From positions 124,001 through 188,000 of the forward strand of contig NZ_VSEY01000023.1 of the NCBI RefSeq assembly GCF_008086045.1: DNA of 64,000 bases, in the 5' to 3' direction. The position numbers and the translations under genes were made by a program. The stretch comes from Nonomuraea sp. PA05 (GTDB lineage: Bacteria > Actinomycetota > Actinomycetes > Streptosporangiales > Streptosporangiaceae). The notes beneath the pieces were generated by a model. The model worked only from the letters and a program-made list of their open reading frames with translations, was not told the DNA's origin and did no database searches. Positions 1-8,232 of this stretch are shown in pieces (position 1 is the stretch's first letter; each line of letters starts with the position of its first letter).

Positions 1-673
1 GCTGGTCTCGCCGTCCAGGGAGGACCTGCACCGCATCCTGTCCTCGCAGGTCTCCGACATCGACGGCGTGGTGCAGACGCAGACCCAGGTCGTGCTGCAC
101 ACGTTCAGGACCGTCGCCGAGTGGCACGCCCCCTACCTGACCGAGCGGGAGGTGGCCGAGCTGCGGCCCGGCCCGCCCGCCGACCACCTGCCCGACGAGG
201 AGGGGCTGTCACCCCTGGAGCAGGAGATCGCCGAGCTGCTCACCGCCGACGGCCGGATCGCGTTCACCGCCGTCGCCGAGCGGCTCGACATCTCCGTGCC
301 GACCGCGCGCAGGCGCGTCACGTCCCTGATCGAGCGGCGGCTGCTGCTGCCCCGCGCCGAGGTGGAGCCCGCGCTGCTCGGCCTGGAGGTCGAGGCCATG
401 CTGTGGCTGAAGGTCCGCCCGCACGGCCTCGATCTGGTCGGCCAGGAACTGGCCGCGCACCCCAGCGTCCGTTACTGCGCCGCCACGACGGGCACGCATT
501 CACTCATCGTGCAGGTCGTGGCGGCGCACGAGGCGGCGCTCTACCGTTTCATGACCGGCGTCGTCGGCCGGTACGACGAGATCACCGACGTCGACCTCAC
601 GCTGATCACCCGCGCCTACAAGCGCGGTCACCTCCACAAGTCCGGACTGCTCACACTGGAGAGAACACCATGA
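1..673 (+). CDS. Lrp/AsnC-family regulator, 5' end cut by window
   Basis: The reading frame is already open at base 2 and runs to the stop at 671-673, so the start lies before the window. About 223 residues are visible. They begin inside a ligand-binding (RAM) domain ending near AEWHAPYL, followed by a helix-turn-helix (LSPLEQEIAELL, then DISVPTARRRVTSLI) and a second RAM-like domain to the end. This is the tandem Lrp layout seen in actinomycetes. Lrp proteins bind DNA as oligomers and sense amino acids. The stop overlaps the ATG of the peptidase gene (ATGA at 670-673), so the two are translationally coupled and the regulator may act on peptide or amino-acid use. Ligand unknown. Confidence 0.85.
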   Translation, partial: LVSPSREDLHRILSSQVSDIDGVVQTQTQVVLHTFRTVAEWHAPYLTEREVAELRPGPPADHLPDEEGLSPLEQEIAELLTADGRIAFTAVAERLDISVPTARRRVTSLIERRLLLPRAEVEPALLGLEVEAMLWLKVRPHGLDLVGQELAAHPSVRYCAATTGTHSLIVQVVAAHEAALYRFMTGVVGRYDEITDVDLTLITRAYKRGHLHKSGLLTLERTP

Positions 674-1986
674 CCCCTGCTTCGACCCCTGCTGAGAAGG
701 AAGTCGCCGACCTGTGCGTGGAGCTGATCCGCGTCGACAGCAGCAACTACGGCGACGGCAGCGGCCCCGGCGAGCGCGCCGCGGCCGAGGTCGTCATGTC
801 GAGGCTGGCCGAGGTCGGGATCGAGGCCACCTACGTCGAGAGCGAGCCGGGCCGCGGCAACGTGATCACCCGCATCGAGGGCACCGACCCGTCGCTGCCC
901 GCCCTGCTCGTCCACGGCCACCTGGACGTCGTGCCGGCCAACGCCGCCGATTGGACGGTCGACCCGTTCGCGGGCGAGGTGCGCGACGGCTACATCTGGG
1001 GCCGCGGCGCCGTGGACATGAAGGACATGGACGCGATGATGCTGGCCGTCCTGCGCCAGATCAAGCGCGAGGGCCGCAGGCCGCGCCGCGACCTCGTCTT
1101 CGCCTGGGTGGCCGACGAGGAGGCCGGCGGCGTGTACGGCGCCAAGTACCTCACGGCGCACCACCCCGAGCTGTTCGAAGGCGTCACCGAGGCGATCAGC
1201 GAGGTCGGCGGCTACTCGCTGGAGGTCGACCCGTCGCTGCGGCTCTACCTCATCGAGACGGCCCAGAAGGGGCTGGCCTGGATGAAGCTGATCGCCGACG
1301 GCACGGCCGGCCACGGCTCGATGCTGAACGACGACAACGCCGTCACCGAGGTCGCCAAGGCCGTCGCCAGGATCGGCGGCCACGACTGGCCGCTCACCTA
1401 CACCCCGACGGTGCGCCGCTTCCTCACCGAGGTCGCCGACGCGTTCGGCATCCCGTTCGACGAGAACGACCCTCAGCCGATCCTGGACAAGATCGGGCCG
1501 CTGGTGCGCTTCGTCGGCGCGACCCTGCGCAACACCACCAACCCGACCCAGCTCGGCGCCGGCTACAAGTCGAACGTCATCCCCGGCCAGGCCACGGCCG
1601 TGGTGGACGGGCGGTTCCTGCCCGGGTTCGAGGAGGACTTCTTCAAGACCATCGACGGGCTGCTCGGGCCGAAGGTGCGCCGCGAGTTCATCCACCATGA
1701 CATCGCGCTGGAGACCTCGTTCGACGGCGCGCTGGTCGAGTCGATGATCGCGGCGCTGAAGGAGGAGGACCCGGCCGCGCGGGCGATCCCGTACTGCATG
1801 TCGGGCGGCACCGACAACAAGACGTTCTTCGCCGACCTGGGGGTGCGCGGGTTCGGGTTCGTGCCGCTGCGGCTGCCCGCCGACATGGACTTCGCCGCGA
1901 TGTTCCACGGTGTGGACGAGCGGGTGCCGGTGGACGCGCTGCAGTTCGGGGTGCGGGTCCTGGACAGGCTGCTCCTAAACTACTGA
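670..1986 (+). CDS. M20-family metallopeptidase / deacylase
   Basis: This is a 438-residue zinc hydrolase of the M20 family (ArgE/DapE/carboxypeptidase G2 type), expected to be cytoplasmic. Metal-site motifs are in order: HGHLDVVP, GRGAVDMKDMD, ADEEAGG with the catalytic Glu pair, and a C-terminal MFHGVDERV His. The dimerisation domain lies between, around TAGHGSML. The ATG at 670 overlaps the stop of the upstream Lrp gene. The substrate, probably an N-acyl amino acid or dipeptide, cannot be told from sequence. Length is normal for the family. Confidence 0.88.
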   Translation: MTPASTPAEKEVADLCVELIRVDSSNYGDGSGPGERAAAEVVMSRLAEVGIEATYVESEPGRGNVITRIEGTDPSLPALLVHGHLDVVPANAADWTVDPFAGEVRDGYIWGRGAVDMKDMDAMMLAVLRQIKREGRRPRRDLVFAWVADEEAGGVYGAKYLTAHHPELFEGVTEAISEVGGYSLEVDPSLRLYLIETAQKGLAWMKLIADGTAGHGSMLNDDNAVTEVAKAVARIGGHDWPLTYTPTVRRFLTEVADAFGIPFDENDPQPILDKIGPLVRFVGATLRNTTNPTQLGAGYKSNVIPGQATAVVDGRFLPGFEEDFFKTIDGLLGPKVRREFIHHDIALETSFDGALVESMIAALKEEDPAARAIPYCMSGGTDNKTFFADLGVRGFGFVPLRLPADMDFAAMFHGVDERVPVDALQFGVRVLDRLLLNY

Positions 1987-1988
1987 AG

Positions 1989-2792
1989 GTGACCAAAGAC
2001 GCGTACAGCCTGGCCGATGAGGCCGCCGCGGCGCTCCGCAGCGCCGCGGGCCTCGACACCTTCGATGTGGCCCTCGTCATGGGGTCGGGGTGGGTGCCCG
2101 CCGCCGACGCGATCGGTGAGACGGTGCGGGAGATCCCGTTCACCGACCTGCCCAGCTTCCGGGCGCCCGCCGTCGCGGGCCACGGCGGCAAGATCCGCGT
2201 CGTGCGCACCTCCTCCGGCCGGCACGCGCTGATCTTCCTCGGGCGCACCCATCTGTACGAGGGGCTCGGGGTGGACGCGGTCGTGCACGGTGTGCGCACG
2301 GCGGCGGCGGCCGGCGTACGCACGCTCGTGCTCACCAACGCGGCCGGCGGGCTGCGGCCCGAGACGCAGAACGTCGGCGACCCCGTCCTGATCAGCGACC
2401 ACATCAACCTGACCGGCGACAATCCGATCACCGGCACCACGTTCATCGACCTCACCGAGGTCTACTCGCGCCGCCTGCGCGCGCTGGTCCGCGAGATCGA
2501 GCCGGCCCTGGCCGAGGGCGTCTACGTGGCCTTCCGCGGCCCCACCTACGAGACGCCCGCCGAGATCCGCATGCTGCGCACGCTGGGCGGCGACATGGTC
2601 GGCATGTCCACCGTGCTGGAAGGCATCGCGGCCCGCGAGGCCGGCCTGGAGGTGCTCGGCATCTCGCTGGTGACCAACCCTGGAGCGGGCCTGTCGGGCG
2701 AGCCGCTCAACCACGAGGAGGTCCTGGAGGTGGGCCGCGCCACGGCCGCCCGCATGGGCGTGCTGCTGGCCAAGGTGGTCGATCGCCTGTGA
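1989..2792 (+). CDS. punA: purine nucleoside phosphorylase
   Basis: A 267-residue trimeric (class II) purine nucleoside phosphorylase. It cleaves inosine and guanosine, and the deoxy forms, with phosphate to the base and (deoxy)ribose-1-phosphate. Visible motifs are the phosphate-binding MGSGWVPAAD, GRTHLYEG, TNAAGGLRP and MVGMSTVLEGIAAREAGLEVLGI written in part as MVGMSTVLEG. The start is a GTG two bases after the upstream stop. The end overlaps the GTG of the phosphomutase gene by 4 nt. The order PNP then phosphomutase is also found in Mycobacterium tuberculosis (deoD-pmmB), near add, deoA and cdd, as here. Confidence 0.92.
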   Translation: MTKDAYSLADEAAAALRSAAGLDTFDVALVMGSGWVPAADAIGETVREIPFTDLPSFRAPAVAGHGGKIRVVRTSSGRHALIFLGRTHLYEGLGVDAVVHGVRTAAAAGVRTLVLTNAAGGLRPETQNVGDPVLISDHINLTGDNPITGTTFIDLTEVYSRRLRALVREIEPALAEGVYVAFRGPTYETPAEIRMLRTLGGDMVGMSTVLEGIAAREAGLEVLGISLVTNPGAGLSGEPLNHEEVLEVGRATAARMGVLLAKVVDRL

Positions 2793-4417
2793 GCCTCCTG
2801 GCGGCGGCCCGCGCCTGGCTGGCGCAGGACCCCGACCCCGACACCCGCGCCGAGCTGTCCGCGCTGATCGAGAACGAGGACCTGCCCGCCCTGGCGGACC
2901 GCTTCGCGGCCAAGCTGGAGTTCGGCACGGCGGGCCTGCGCGGCGAACTGGGCGCGGGGCCCAACCGGATGAACCGCGTGACCGTCATGCGCGCCGCCGC
3001 CGGCCTGGCCGCGGTGCTCGGGCCGGGCAAGCACGTGGTCATCGGCTACGACGCCCGGCACAAGTCCGACGTGTTCGCCCGCGACACGGCGGCCGTGCTG
3101 ACGGGGGCGGGCCTGCACGCCTCGCTCCTGCCGCACCCGCTGCCCACGCCCGTGCTGGCCTTCGCCGTCCGCCACCTCGACGCCGACGCCGGCGTGACGG
3201 TCACCGCCAGCCACAACCCGCCGCGCGACAACGGCTACAAGGTCTACTGGGGCGACGGCTCGCAGATCACGCCGCCGATCGACGGCGACATCTCGGCCGC
3301 CATCGACGCCGTGGGCCGCGTGGACGAATTGCCGCTGAACGGCCCCGGCACGCTGACCGAGCTGGGCGAGAGCATCGTCGACGACTACCTCGCCGCCGTG
3401 ACCGCGCTGCCTCTCGGCGACGCCCGCGACCTGCGCGTGGCCTACACCCCGCTGCACGGCGTCGGCTCGGCCACCCTCACCGACGCCTTCCTCCAGGCCG
3501 GCTTCGAGTGCCCGATGGCGGTCGAGGAGCAGCGCAACCCCGACCCCGACTTCCCCACGGTGGCCTTCCCCAACCCGGAGGAGCCGGGCGCGATGGACCT
3601 GGCCGCCGCCCTGGCCGCCAAGCTCGGCTCCGACCTGGTGCTGGCCAACGACCCCGACGCCGACCGGTGCGCGGTGGGCGTGCCGCTGCCCGGCGGCGGC
3701 GTGCGCATGCTCACCGGCGACGAGGTGGGCGGCCTGCTGGCCGAGCACGTCATCACGCACACCACCGGCGACCGCATGGTGGCCACCACCATCGTCTCCT
3801 CCTCCCTGCTCGGCAAGCTCGCCCGGCGGCACGGCGTCCGCTACGGCGAGACGCTCACCGGCTTCAAGTGGATCATCAAGGCGGGCCCTGGGCTGGTCTT
3901 CGGCTACGAGGAGGCGCTCGGCTACAGCATCGGGTCGGACGAGGGCCTGCCGGTCCGCGACAAGGACGGCATCGGCGCGGCCCTCACGGTGGCGGCCATC
4001 GCGGCGGCGGCCAAGCGCGACGGCCGCACGCTGCTGGACCTGCTCGACGACCAGGCCCGCCGCTACGGCCTGCACGCCACGTCACAGCTCTCCTTCCGCG
4101 TCGCCGACCTCTCGCTGATCGCCGCCGCCATGACCCGCCTGCGCACCGGCAGCACGCCGGAGCTGGGCGGCCTGGCGGTGGAGCGGGTGGACGACCTGGC
4201 GCGCGGCGACGGCGGCCTGCCGCCCACCGACGGCCTGCGCTACCGCCTGTCGGACGACGCCCGCGTGGTCGTCCGGCCCTCCGGCACCGAGCCCAAGCTC
4301 AAGTGCTACCTGGAGGTCGTCGTCTCGGTCACCGGCACGCCGCGGGAGGCCAGGGCGCTCGCCGAGCAGCGGCTCGACGCGCTCAAGTCCGACCTGACCG
4401 CCAGACTGGGCCTGTGA
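2789..4417 (+). CDS. phosphohexomutase-superfamily enzyme (phospho-sugar mutase)
   Basis: A 542-residue alpha-D-phosphohexomutase. It has the phosphoserine loop TASHNPPRDNGYKVYWG, the metal loop DPDADRCAVG, the sugar-binding loop GYEEALGYSIG, and the phosphate-binding RPSGTEPKLKCYLEV. All four domains are intact. Family members act on glucose, mannose or pentose phosphates. The GTG start overlaps the PNP stop. Coupling to PNP suggests it converts (deoxy)ribose-1-phosphate to the 5-phosphate, as a phosphopentomutase; that is inference from context. M. tuberculosis calls the counterpart pmmB. Confidence 0.88.
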   Translation: MSLLAAARAWLAQDPDPDTRAELSALIENEDLPALADRFAAKLEFGTAGLRGELGAGPNRMNRVTVMRAAAGLAAVLGPGKHVVIGYDARHKSDVFARDTAAVLTGAGLHASLLPHPLPTPVLAFAVRHLDADAGVTVTASHNPPRDNGYKVYWGDGSQITPPIDGDISAAIDAVGRVDELPLNGPGTLTELGESIVDDYLAAVTALPLGDARDLRVAYTPLHGVGSATLTDAFLQAGFECPMAVEEQRNPDPDFPTVAFPNPEEPGAMDLAAALAAKLGSDLVLANDPDADRCAVGVPLPGGGVRMLTGDEVGGLLAEHVITHTTGDRMVATTIVSSSLLGKLARRHGVRYGETLTGFKWIIKAGPGLVFGYEEALGYSIGSDEGLPVRDKDGIGAALTVAAIAAAAKRDGRTLLDLLDDQARRYGLHATSQLSFRVADLSLIAAAMTRLRTGSTPELGGLAVERVDDLARGDGGLPPTDGLRYRLSDDARVVVRPSGTEPKLKCYLEVVVSVTGTPREARALAEQRLDALKSDLTARLGL

Positions 4418-5130
4418 CCTTCGAAGCCTTCCTGGCGCGGGCCTTACGTGATCCGCAGGTGCTCGGGGTGGTGCTGAGCGGCTCCCAAGCCCGCGAGGGC
4501 GCAGCCACCGCCCACTCCGACCACGACGTCTACCTGATCGTCACCGACGCCTCGGCGGCCACGCCGAGCCGGGGCGCGGTGCTGGACGTGGCGGTGATGA
4601 CGCTCGACGAGTTCCGCGACCACGCGCTGCCCGGCTCGGGCACCGAGTGGAACCGGTACTCGTTCGCGTACGCCAAGGTGCTGAAGGACGCGGGCGGGAT
4701 CGGCGAGCTGGTCGCCGCGAAGGGCGCGCTGTCACCCGGGGAGGCGCGCGTGCTGGCGCCGCAGGCGCTGGGCGGCTTCCTCAACGGCGTGTACCGGTGC
4801 CTGAAGAACGACCGCGCCGGCGACGCGCTCGGCGCGCGGCTCGACGGCGCCGAGTCCCTGCCGTACTACCTGGAGTACGTGTTCGCGCTGCACGGGCGGG
4901 TGCGGCCGTACAACAAGTACCTGGCGTGGGAGCTGCGGCGGCATCCGCTGAGCCTGCCCATGTGGGCGGCGGACGAGCTGCTGCCGCGGCTGGCGGCGGC
5001 GCTGTCGCCGGAGGTCGCGCGGGCGGTGCGGGGGCTGCTGAACGAGCTGGAGCCGCATGCGCGGGCCGCCGGGCACGGGGACGTGTTCGACGGGTGGGGG
5101 GACGACCTGGCGTTCATGCGCGGCGAATGA
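4414..5130 (+). CDS. nucleotidyltransferase-fold protein
   Basis: A 238-residue protein with an N-terminal Pol-beta-type nucleotidyltransferase core: GSQAREG at about 28-34, then HSDHDVYLIV giving the metal-binding DxD pair, and a third strand LDVAVMTLDEF. The rest is helical and resembles the C-terminal part of aminoglycoside/lincosamide nucleotidyltransferase-like proteins. The GTG start overlaps the mutase stop (GTGA at 4414-4417), so it ends the PNP-mutase operon. The substrate is unknown. The frame stays open far upstream of 4414, but that part is a shadow of the mutase gene. Confidence 0.75.
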   Translation: MTFEAFLARALRDPQVLGVVLSGSQAREGAATAHSDHDVYLIVTDASAATPSRGAVLDVAVMTLDEFRDHALPGSGTEWNRYSFAYAKVLKDAGGIGELVAAKGALSPGEARVLAPQALGGFLNGVYRCLKNDRAGDALGARLDGAESLPYYLEYVFALHGRVRPYNKYLAWELRRHPLSLPMWAADELLPRLAAALSPEVARAVRGLLNELEPHARAAGHGDVFDGWGDDLAFMRGE

Positions 5131-5149
5131 CCGGCGGAGGTAGGCTGGA

Positions 5150-5205
5150 GAAGCAACCAAATCTGGTTGTTCCAGATTTGGTTATACCGGATCTGGTTGC
5201 TTCTT
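5150..5205. repeat. inverted repeat enclosing three 15-bp direct repeats
   Basis: GAAGCAACCA (5150-5159) and its exact reverse complement TGGTTGCTTC (5195-5204) flank the element. The match extends four more bases inward with one mismatch. Inside lie three head-to-tail 15-bp units starting at 5161, 5176 and 5191, each beginning AT(C/T)TGGTT. The element stops 9 bp before the AGGAGG ribosome site of the ATPase gene. It is AT-rich against its surroundings and could be an operator or a leader hairpin. Confidence 0.75.
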
Positions 5206-5218
5206 AGGAGGTCGCCTG

Positions 5219-6622
5219 ATGGACGGCTTCATCGGACGCACGCGAGACCTCGCAAAGCTCGACCGATACCTCGCGCGAGTGCGCAGGAGCGATCGGCCGG
5301 GCCGCGCCATCCTCATGCGCGGAAGGCGTCGCGTAGGCAAGTCCCGGCTGGCGGAGGAGTTCATCCGCCGCAGCGGTCTTCCCAGCCTCTTCTACACGGC
5401 GGATCCGCAGCCGCAGAGCGATCAGATCGCACAGTTCGCCGCCGAGGTGGCCGCCTCGAATCTGCAAGGCGCATCGCTCTTCGACGGCGTGGCACCCACC
5501 TCGTGGGACAGCGCGTTGCGGCTCTTGGCCCAGGCCGTCCCACAGGACTCACCGAGCATCGTGGTCATCGACGAGCTTCCCTACCTGATGAAACAAGACC
5601 CCCATCTCGAAGGGAAACTGCAGGGCCTCTTCGACCGCGAGTTCTCCCGCCGTCCCATGTTGCTCATTCTGATCGGCTCCGACCTGTCCATCATGGAGGC
5701 GATCAATCAATACGACCGCCCGTTCTACATGCGAGCATCGGAGATGGTGATCAATCCGCTCACTGTCGCCGATGTAGCGGACAAGCTCGGCTTGCCTGCC
5801 GCCGAATCCATCGATGCCTACCTGATCACCGGCGGGCTTCCCATGATCTTGGACGAATGGCCTGCCGGTGCCACGGTGACGGAGTTCCTGCACAACGCCA
5901 TCCCGGATTCGACCTCGGCGCTGACCGTGAGCGGCGAGAGGGTCGTCGCGGCCGAGTTCCCCCCCGAGGCGCAGGCCAGAAGCTTGCTGAAAGCCATCGG
6001 GGCCGGGCAACGCACCTTCTCGTCGATCTCCAGGACCGCCGCCGGCATACCGGGCACGTCGCTGCAACGCAGCCTTGCGATCCTGCAGGACAAGCGCATG
6101 GTCACGGCGGAGGTTCCGCTGTCCGTCCGCCCCTCCAAGGAACGCCGCTACCACATCGCGGACACCCACCTGCGCTTCTGGCTCTCCTTCATCGAACCAG
6201 GCATGGCCGCGATCGATCGAGACCGTGGCGACCTCGTGCTCCAGCGGATCGAACGTTCGTGGACGGCTTGGCGCGGCGCCGCCGTCGAGCCCCTGATCCG
6301 CGAGTCCCTTCGCCGCGTGGACGGCCTGCCCGAGAACACCGGCGCGATCGGCGGCTTCTGGACCCGCACCAACAACCCCGAGATCGACCTGATAGGCGCC
6401 GACCGGGAGCCCGTCGCCAAGAAGATCACCTTCGCCGGATCCGTGAAGTGGCTGGAGAACCGTCCCTTCGACCACCACGACCTGAGCGAGCTCATCGTCC
6501 ACCGCTCCCGGATGCCGGGCGCGGACACCTCCACCCCCCTCTACGCCGTCGCCCGCAGCGGCTGCGAGGTGGACGGTGTCACGCACATCACCCCGGAACA
6601 CCTGCTGGACGCGTGGCGCTGA
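5219..6622 (+). CDS. AAA ATPase with C-terminal DUF234-like nuclease-fold domain
   Basis: A 467-residue protein of the archaeal-type ATPase plus DUF234 family. Walker A is GRRRVGKS (residues 35-42) and Walker B is SIVVIDELPYL near 115-125; a winged-helix-like region follows. The C-terminal third has the restriction-endonuclease-like pattern PEIDLIG followed by GSVKW. In related proteins the second part usually reads as an ExK motif; here the acidic residue is Ser, so nuclease activity is doubtful. AGGAGG sits 8 bp before the ATG. Base composition is less GC-rich than the neighbours and the gene stands alone, which suggests transfer. Cellular role unknown. Confidence 0.8.
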   Translation: MDGFIGRTRDLAKLDRYLARVRRSDRPGRAILMRGRRRVGKSRLAEEFIRRSGLPSLFYTADPQPQSDQIAQFAAEVAASNLQGASLFDGVAPTSWDSALRLLAQAVPQDSPSIVVIDELPYLMKQDPHLEGKLQGLFDREFSRRPMLLILIGSDLSIMEAINQYDRPFYMRASEMVINPLTVADVADKLGLPAAESIDAYLITGGLPMILDEWPAGATVTEFLHNAIPDSTSALTVSGERVVAAEFPPEAQARSLLKAIGAGQRTFSSISRTAAGIPGTSLQRSLAILQDKRMVTAEVPLSVRPSKERRYHIADTHLRFWLSFIEPGMAAIDRDRGDLVLQRIERSWTAWRGAAVEPLIRESLRRVDGLPENTGAIGGFWTRTNNPEIDLIGADREPVAKKITFAGSVKWLENRPFDHHDLSELIVHRSRMPGADTSTPLYAVARSGCEVDGVTHITPEHLLDAWR

Positions 6623-6623
6623 G

Positions 6624-6648
6624 CCGGACGCCCAGCGCCTGCGTCCGG
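6624..6648. terminator. hairpin between convergent genes
   Basis: CCGGACGC (6624-6631) pairs perfectly with GCGTCCGG (6641-6648) around a 9-nt loop. It sits exactly between the stop of the ATPase gene and the stop of the GyrI-domain gene and could end transcription from both sides. No U-tract. Confidence 0.6.
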
Positions 6649-7134
6649 TCAGGCCAGGCGGAACTGCAGTTCGGTGTCCCACTCGTGCGGGTCAGGCTGC
6701 ACCCGGGGATCCGTCTGGAACAGCTCCAGGCGGCACCCCCAGTGCTCCGCCCCGTCCTTCTCCGTCATGTCCCACGCCGGCCCCTGCTCCTCGCCCCACT
6801 TCAGGAGCGCCTCGATGGCGCCGGAGAGCTGGTCGGGATGGCCGTGGTGGGTGACGGCGGCGTACCGCCCCGCGGGCAGGACGGCGGCGAAGAGATCGCC
6901 CTCGCCCTCCAACGGCGCCGCGACCGGCACGCCCGCCTGCACCACCAGCCGGTCGGCCGCCAGGTCGATGCTCTCGTAACGCAGGAACGGCGCCCCCGCC
7001 GGGTACGCGCCCCGTTCGGCCAGCCAGCCGATGATCTCCCCGATGCGGTCCGCGACCAGCCCGAAGGTGGTCATGGTGATGGTGCGGCGCACCCCGATGT
7101 ACGGGCGCTCGGGAAACTCGATGATGTGTGGCAT
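6649..7134 (-). CDS. stand-alone GyrI-like effector-binding domain protein
   Basis: A 161-residue protein that is a single GyrI-like (AraC/MerR effector-binding) domain: a beta-alpha-beta core with YIGVRRTITM at the start, LPAGRYAAVTHHG in the middle and CRLELFQTDP near the end. Such domains bind small hydrophobic or cationic ligands, sometimes hydrolysing them, and lack DNA-binding parts. AGGAGG lies just upstream of the ATG and the gene starts 10 bp after the ECF sigma gene ends, so it is the third gene of the MerR-sigma-GyrI operon. It may act as a ligand sink or drug-binding protein. Confidence 0.78.
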   Translation of the reverse strand: MPHIIEFPERPYIGVRRTITMTTFGLVADRIGEIIGWLAERGAYPAGAPFLRYESIDLAADRLVVQAGVPVAAPLEGEGDLFAAVLPAGRYAAVTHHGHPDQLSGAIEALLKWGEEQGPAWDMTEKDGAEHWGCRLELFQTDPRVQPDPHEWDTELQFRLA

Positions 7135-7144
7135 ATTTCCTCCT

Positions 7145-8083
7145 TCACCCTCCAGTACGGTGCGCGGCCCCGAAACTCATCGGCAGCTCGAAGAGCGGGA
7201 ACAAACCGGGGTCCAGGTAGGTGGTCTCCCCCGCGATCAGCCCGCCCGAGACCTCCAGCACGACCAGGGCGAACGGCTTGCCGTCCCGGTCGTACTGGCC
7301 GAAGGCCGGGCAGCCGTTGGCACGCGTCGGGACCAGGCGGGAGCCCTCGCACGGCGCGCCGGAGGCCAGCAGGATCGCGCGGACGGCCTCGCGGCCCCGC
7401 AGCCACCAGGTGAACGGCGGCATGGACGTCGTCGCGTCCTCGTGCAGGAGGGAGACGAGCGTGTCCACGTCGTAGCGTTCGAACGCCGTCACGTACCGGC
7501 GCAGCAGCTCCTCGTCCACCTCGGCGTCGAGCGGCGCCACCGCCGGGAGCCTGGACCTGGCGCGCTGGAGCGCGCTGTTGACGGAGGCGACCGTGGTGGC
7601 CAGCAGGCCGGCCGTCTCGGCCGCGCTCCACTTGAGCACGTCGCGCAGGATGAGCACGGCCCGCTGGCGAGGCGGCAGGTGCTGCAGGGCCGCCACGAAC
7701 GCCAGCCGCACCGTCTCGCGCGTCACCGCGACGTCGGCCGGGTCGGCGGGGCCCAGGACGCGGGCGTCCGGGACGGGCTGGACCCAGCGGCCCTCGGGGA
7801 GCGGCTCGCCCAGGGCGGCGCCCGGGGTCGCGGCGGGGCCCAGGTCCATGGCGCGGGCGCGGCGCTGCGGGCCTCTGAGCATGTCCAGGCAGACGTTCGT
7901 GGCCAGGTGGAACAGCCAGGAGCGCAGCGGGCCGCGCCCGGCGTCGTAGGTGCGCCAGGCGCGGACGAACGCCTCCTGCACGGCGTCCTCCGCCTCGAAG
8001 CCCGAGCCGAGCATGCGGTAGCAGTAGCCGGTCAGCTCGGCGCGGTGCCGTTCCAGGTCCTCCGCCAGGTCCGCGCTCAGCAC
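7145..8083 (-). CDS. ECF RNA polymerase sigma factor with C-terminal SnoaL-like domain
   Basis: A 312-residue extracytoplasmic-function sigma factor. Region 2 is at about 10-80 (YCYRMLGSGFEAEDAVQEAF, WLFHLATNVCLDML). Region 4 is at about 130-185 (LPPRQRAVLILRDVLKWSA, then a helix-turn-helix). The C-terminal 120 residues form a SnoaL/NTF2-like domain (RYVTAFERYDVDTLVSLLHE, PPFTWWLRG), as in the SigJ/SigG-type groups that use a fused domain in place of an anti-sigma factor. The GTG start at 8083 lies in the last copy of a 41-bp tandem repeat and has GGAGG 7 nt upstream. The promoter target cannot be read from here. Confidence 0.87.
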   Translation of the reverse strand: MLSADLAEDLERHRAELTGYCYRMLGSGFEAEDAVQEAFVRAWRTYDAGRGPLRSWLFHLATNVCLDMLRGPQRRARAMDLGPAATPGAALGEPLPEGRWVQPVPDARVLGPADPADVAVTRETVRLAFVAALQHLPPRQRAVLILRDVLKWSAAETAGLLATTVASVNSALQRARSRLPAVAPLDAEVDEELLRRYVTAFERYDVDTLVSLLHEDATTSMPPFTWWLRGREAVRAILLASGAPCEGSRLVPTRANGCPAFGQYDRDGKPFALVVLEVSGGLIAGETTYLDPGLFPLFELPMSFGAAHRTGG

Positions 8084-8232
8084 GCGATCGCCTCCATCCG
8101 CAGCTCCGTGTCCGCGCTCAGCACGCGATCGCCTCCATCCGCAGCTCCGTGTCCGCGCTCAGCACGCGATCGCCTCCATCCGCAGCTCCATGTCGGCGCT
8201 CAGCACGCCGTCACCGCGATCTGCAGCTCCGT
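8069..8232. repeat. 41-bp tandem repeat, four copies, across a gene junction
   Basis: Copies lie at 8069-8109, 8110-8150, 8151-8191 (these three nearly identical) and 8192-8232 (diverged). On the minus strand each near-identical copy carries the end of the MerR reading frame (ELRMEAIAC, stop), a GGAGG site and a GTG start overlapping the stop as GTGCTGA. The last copy supplies the sigma factor start; the diverged copy encodes the real MerR C-terminus. Confidence 0.95.
8077..8206 (-). other. relay of three overlapping 15-codon mini-ORFs
   Basis: Minus-strand mini-ORFs run 8206-8159, 8165-8118 and 8124-8077. Each starts with GTG as MLSAD (the sigma factor N-terminus) and ends ELRMEAIAC (the MerR C-terminus). 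Each stop overlaps the next GTG within GTGCTGA, and the last one hands over to the sigma GTG at 8083. The second, third and sigma starts have GGAGG 7 nt upstream; the first (8206) does not. Whether they are translated is inference. Confidence 0.6.

Noticed and set aside
5150..5205. The inverted repeat as the end of an insertion sequence
   Set aside because: No transposase, no second terminal repeat after the ATPase gene and no target-site duplication were found.
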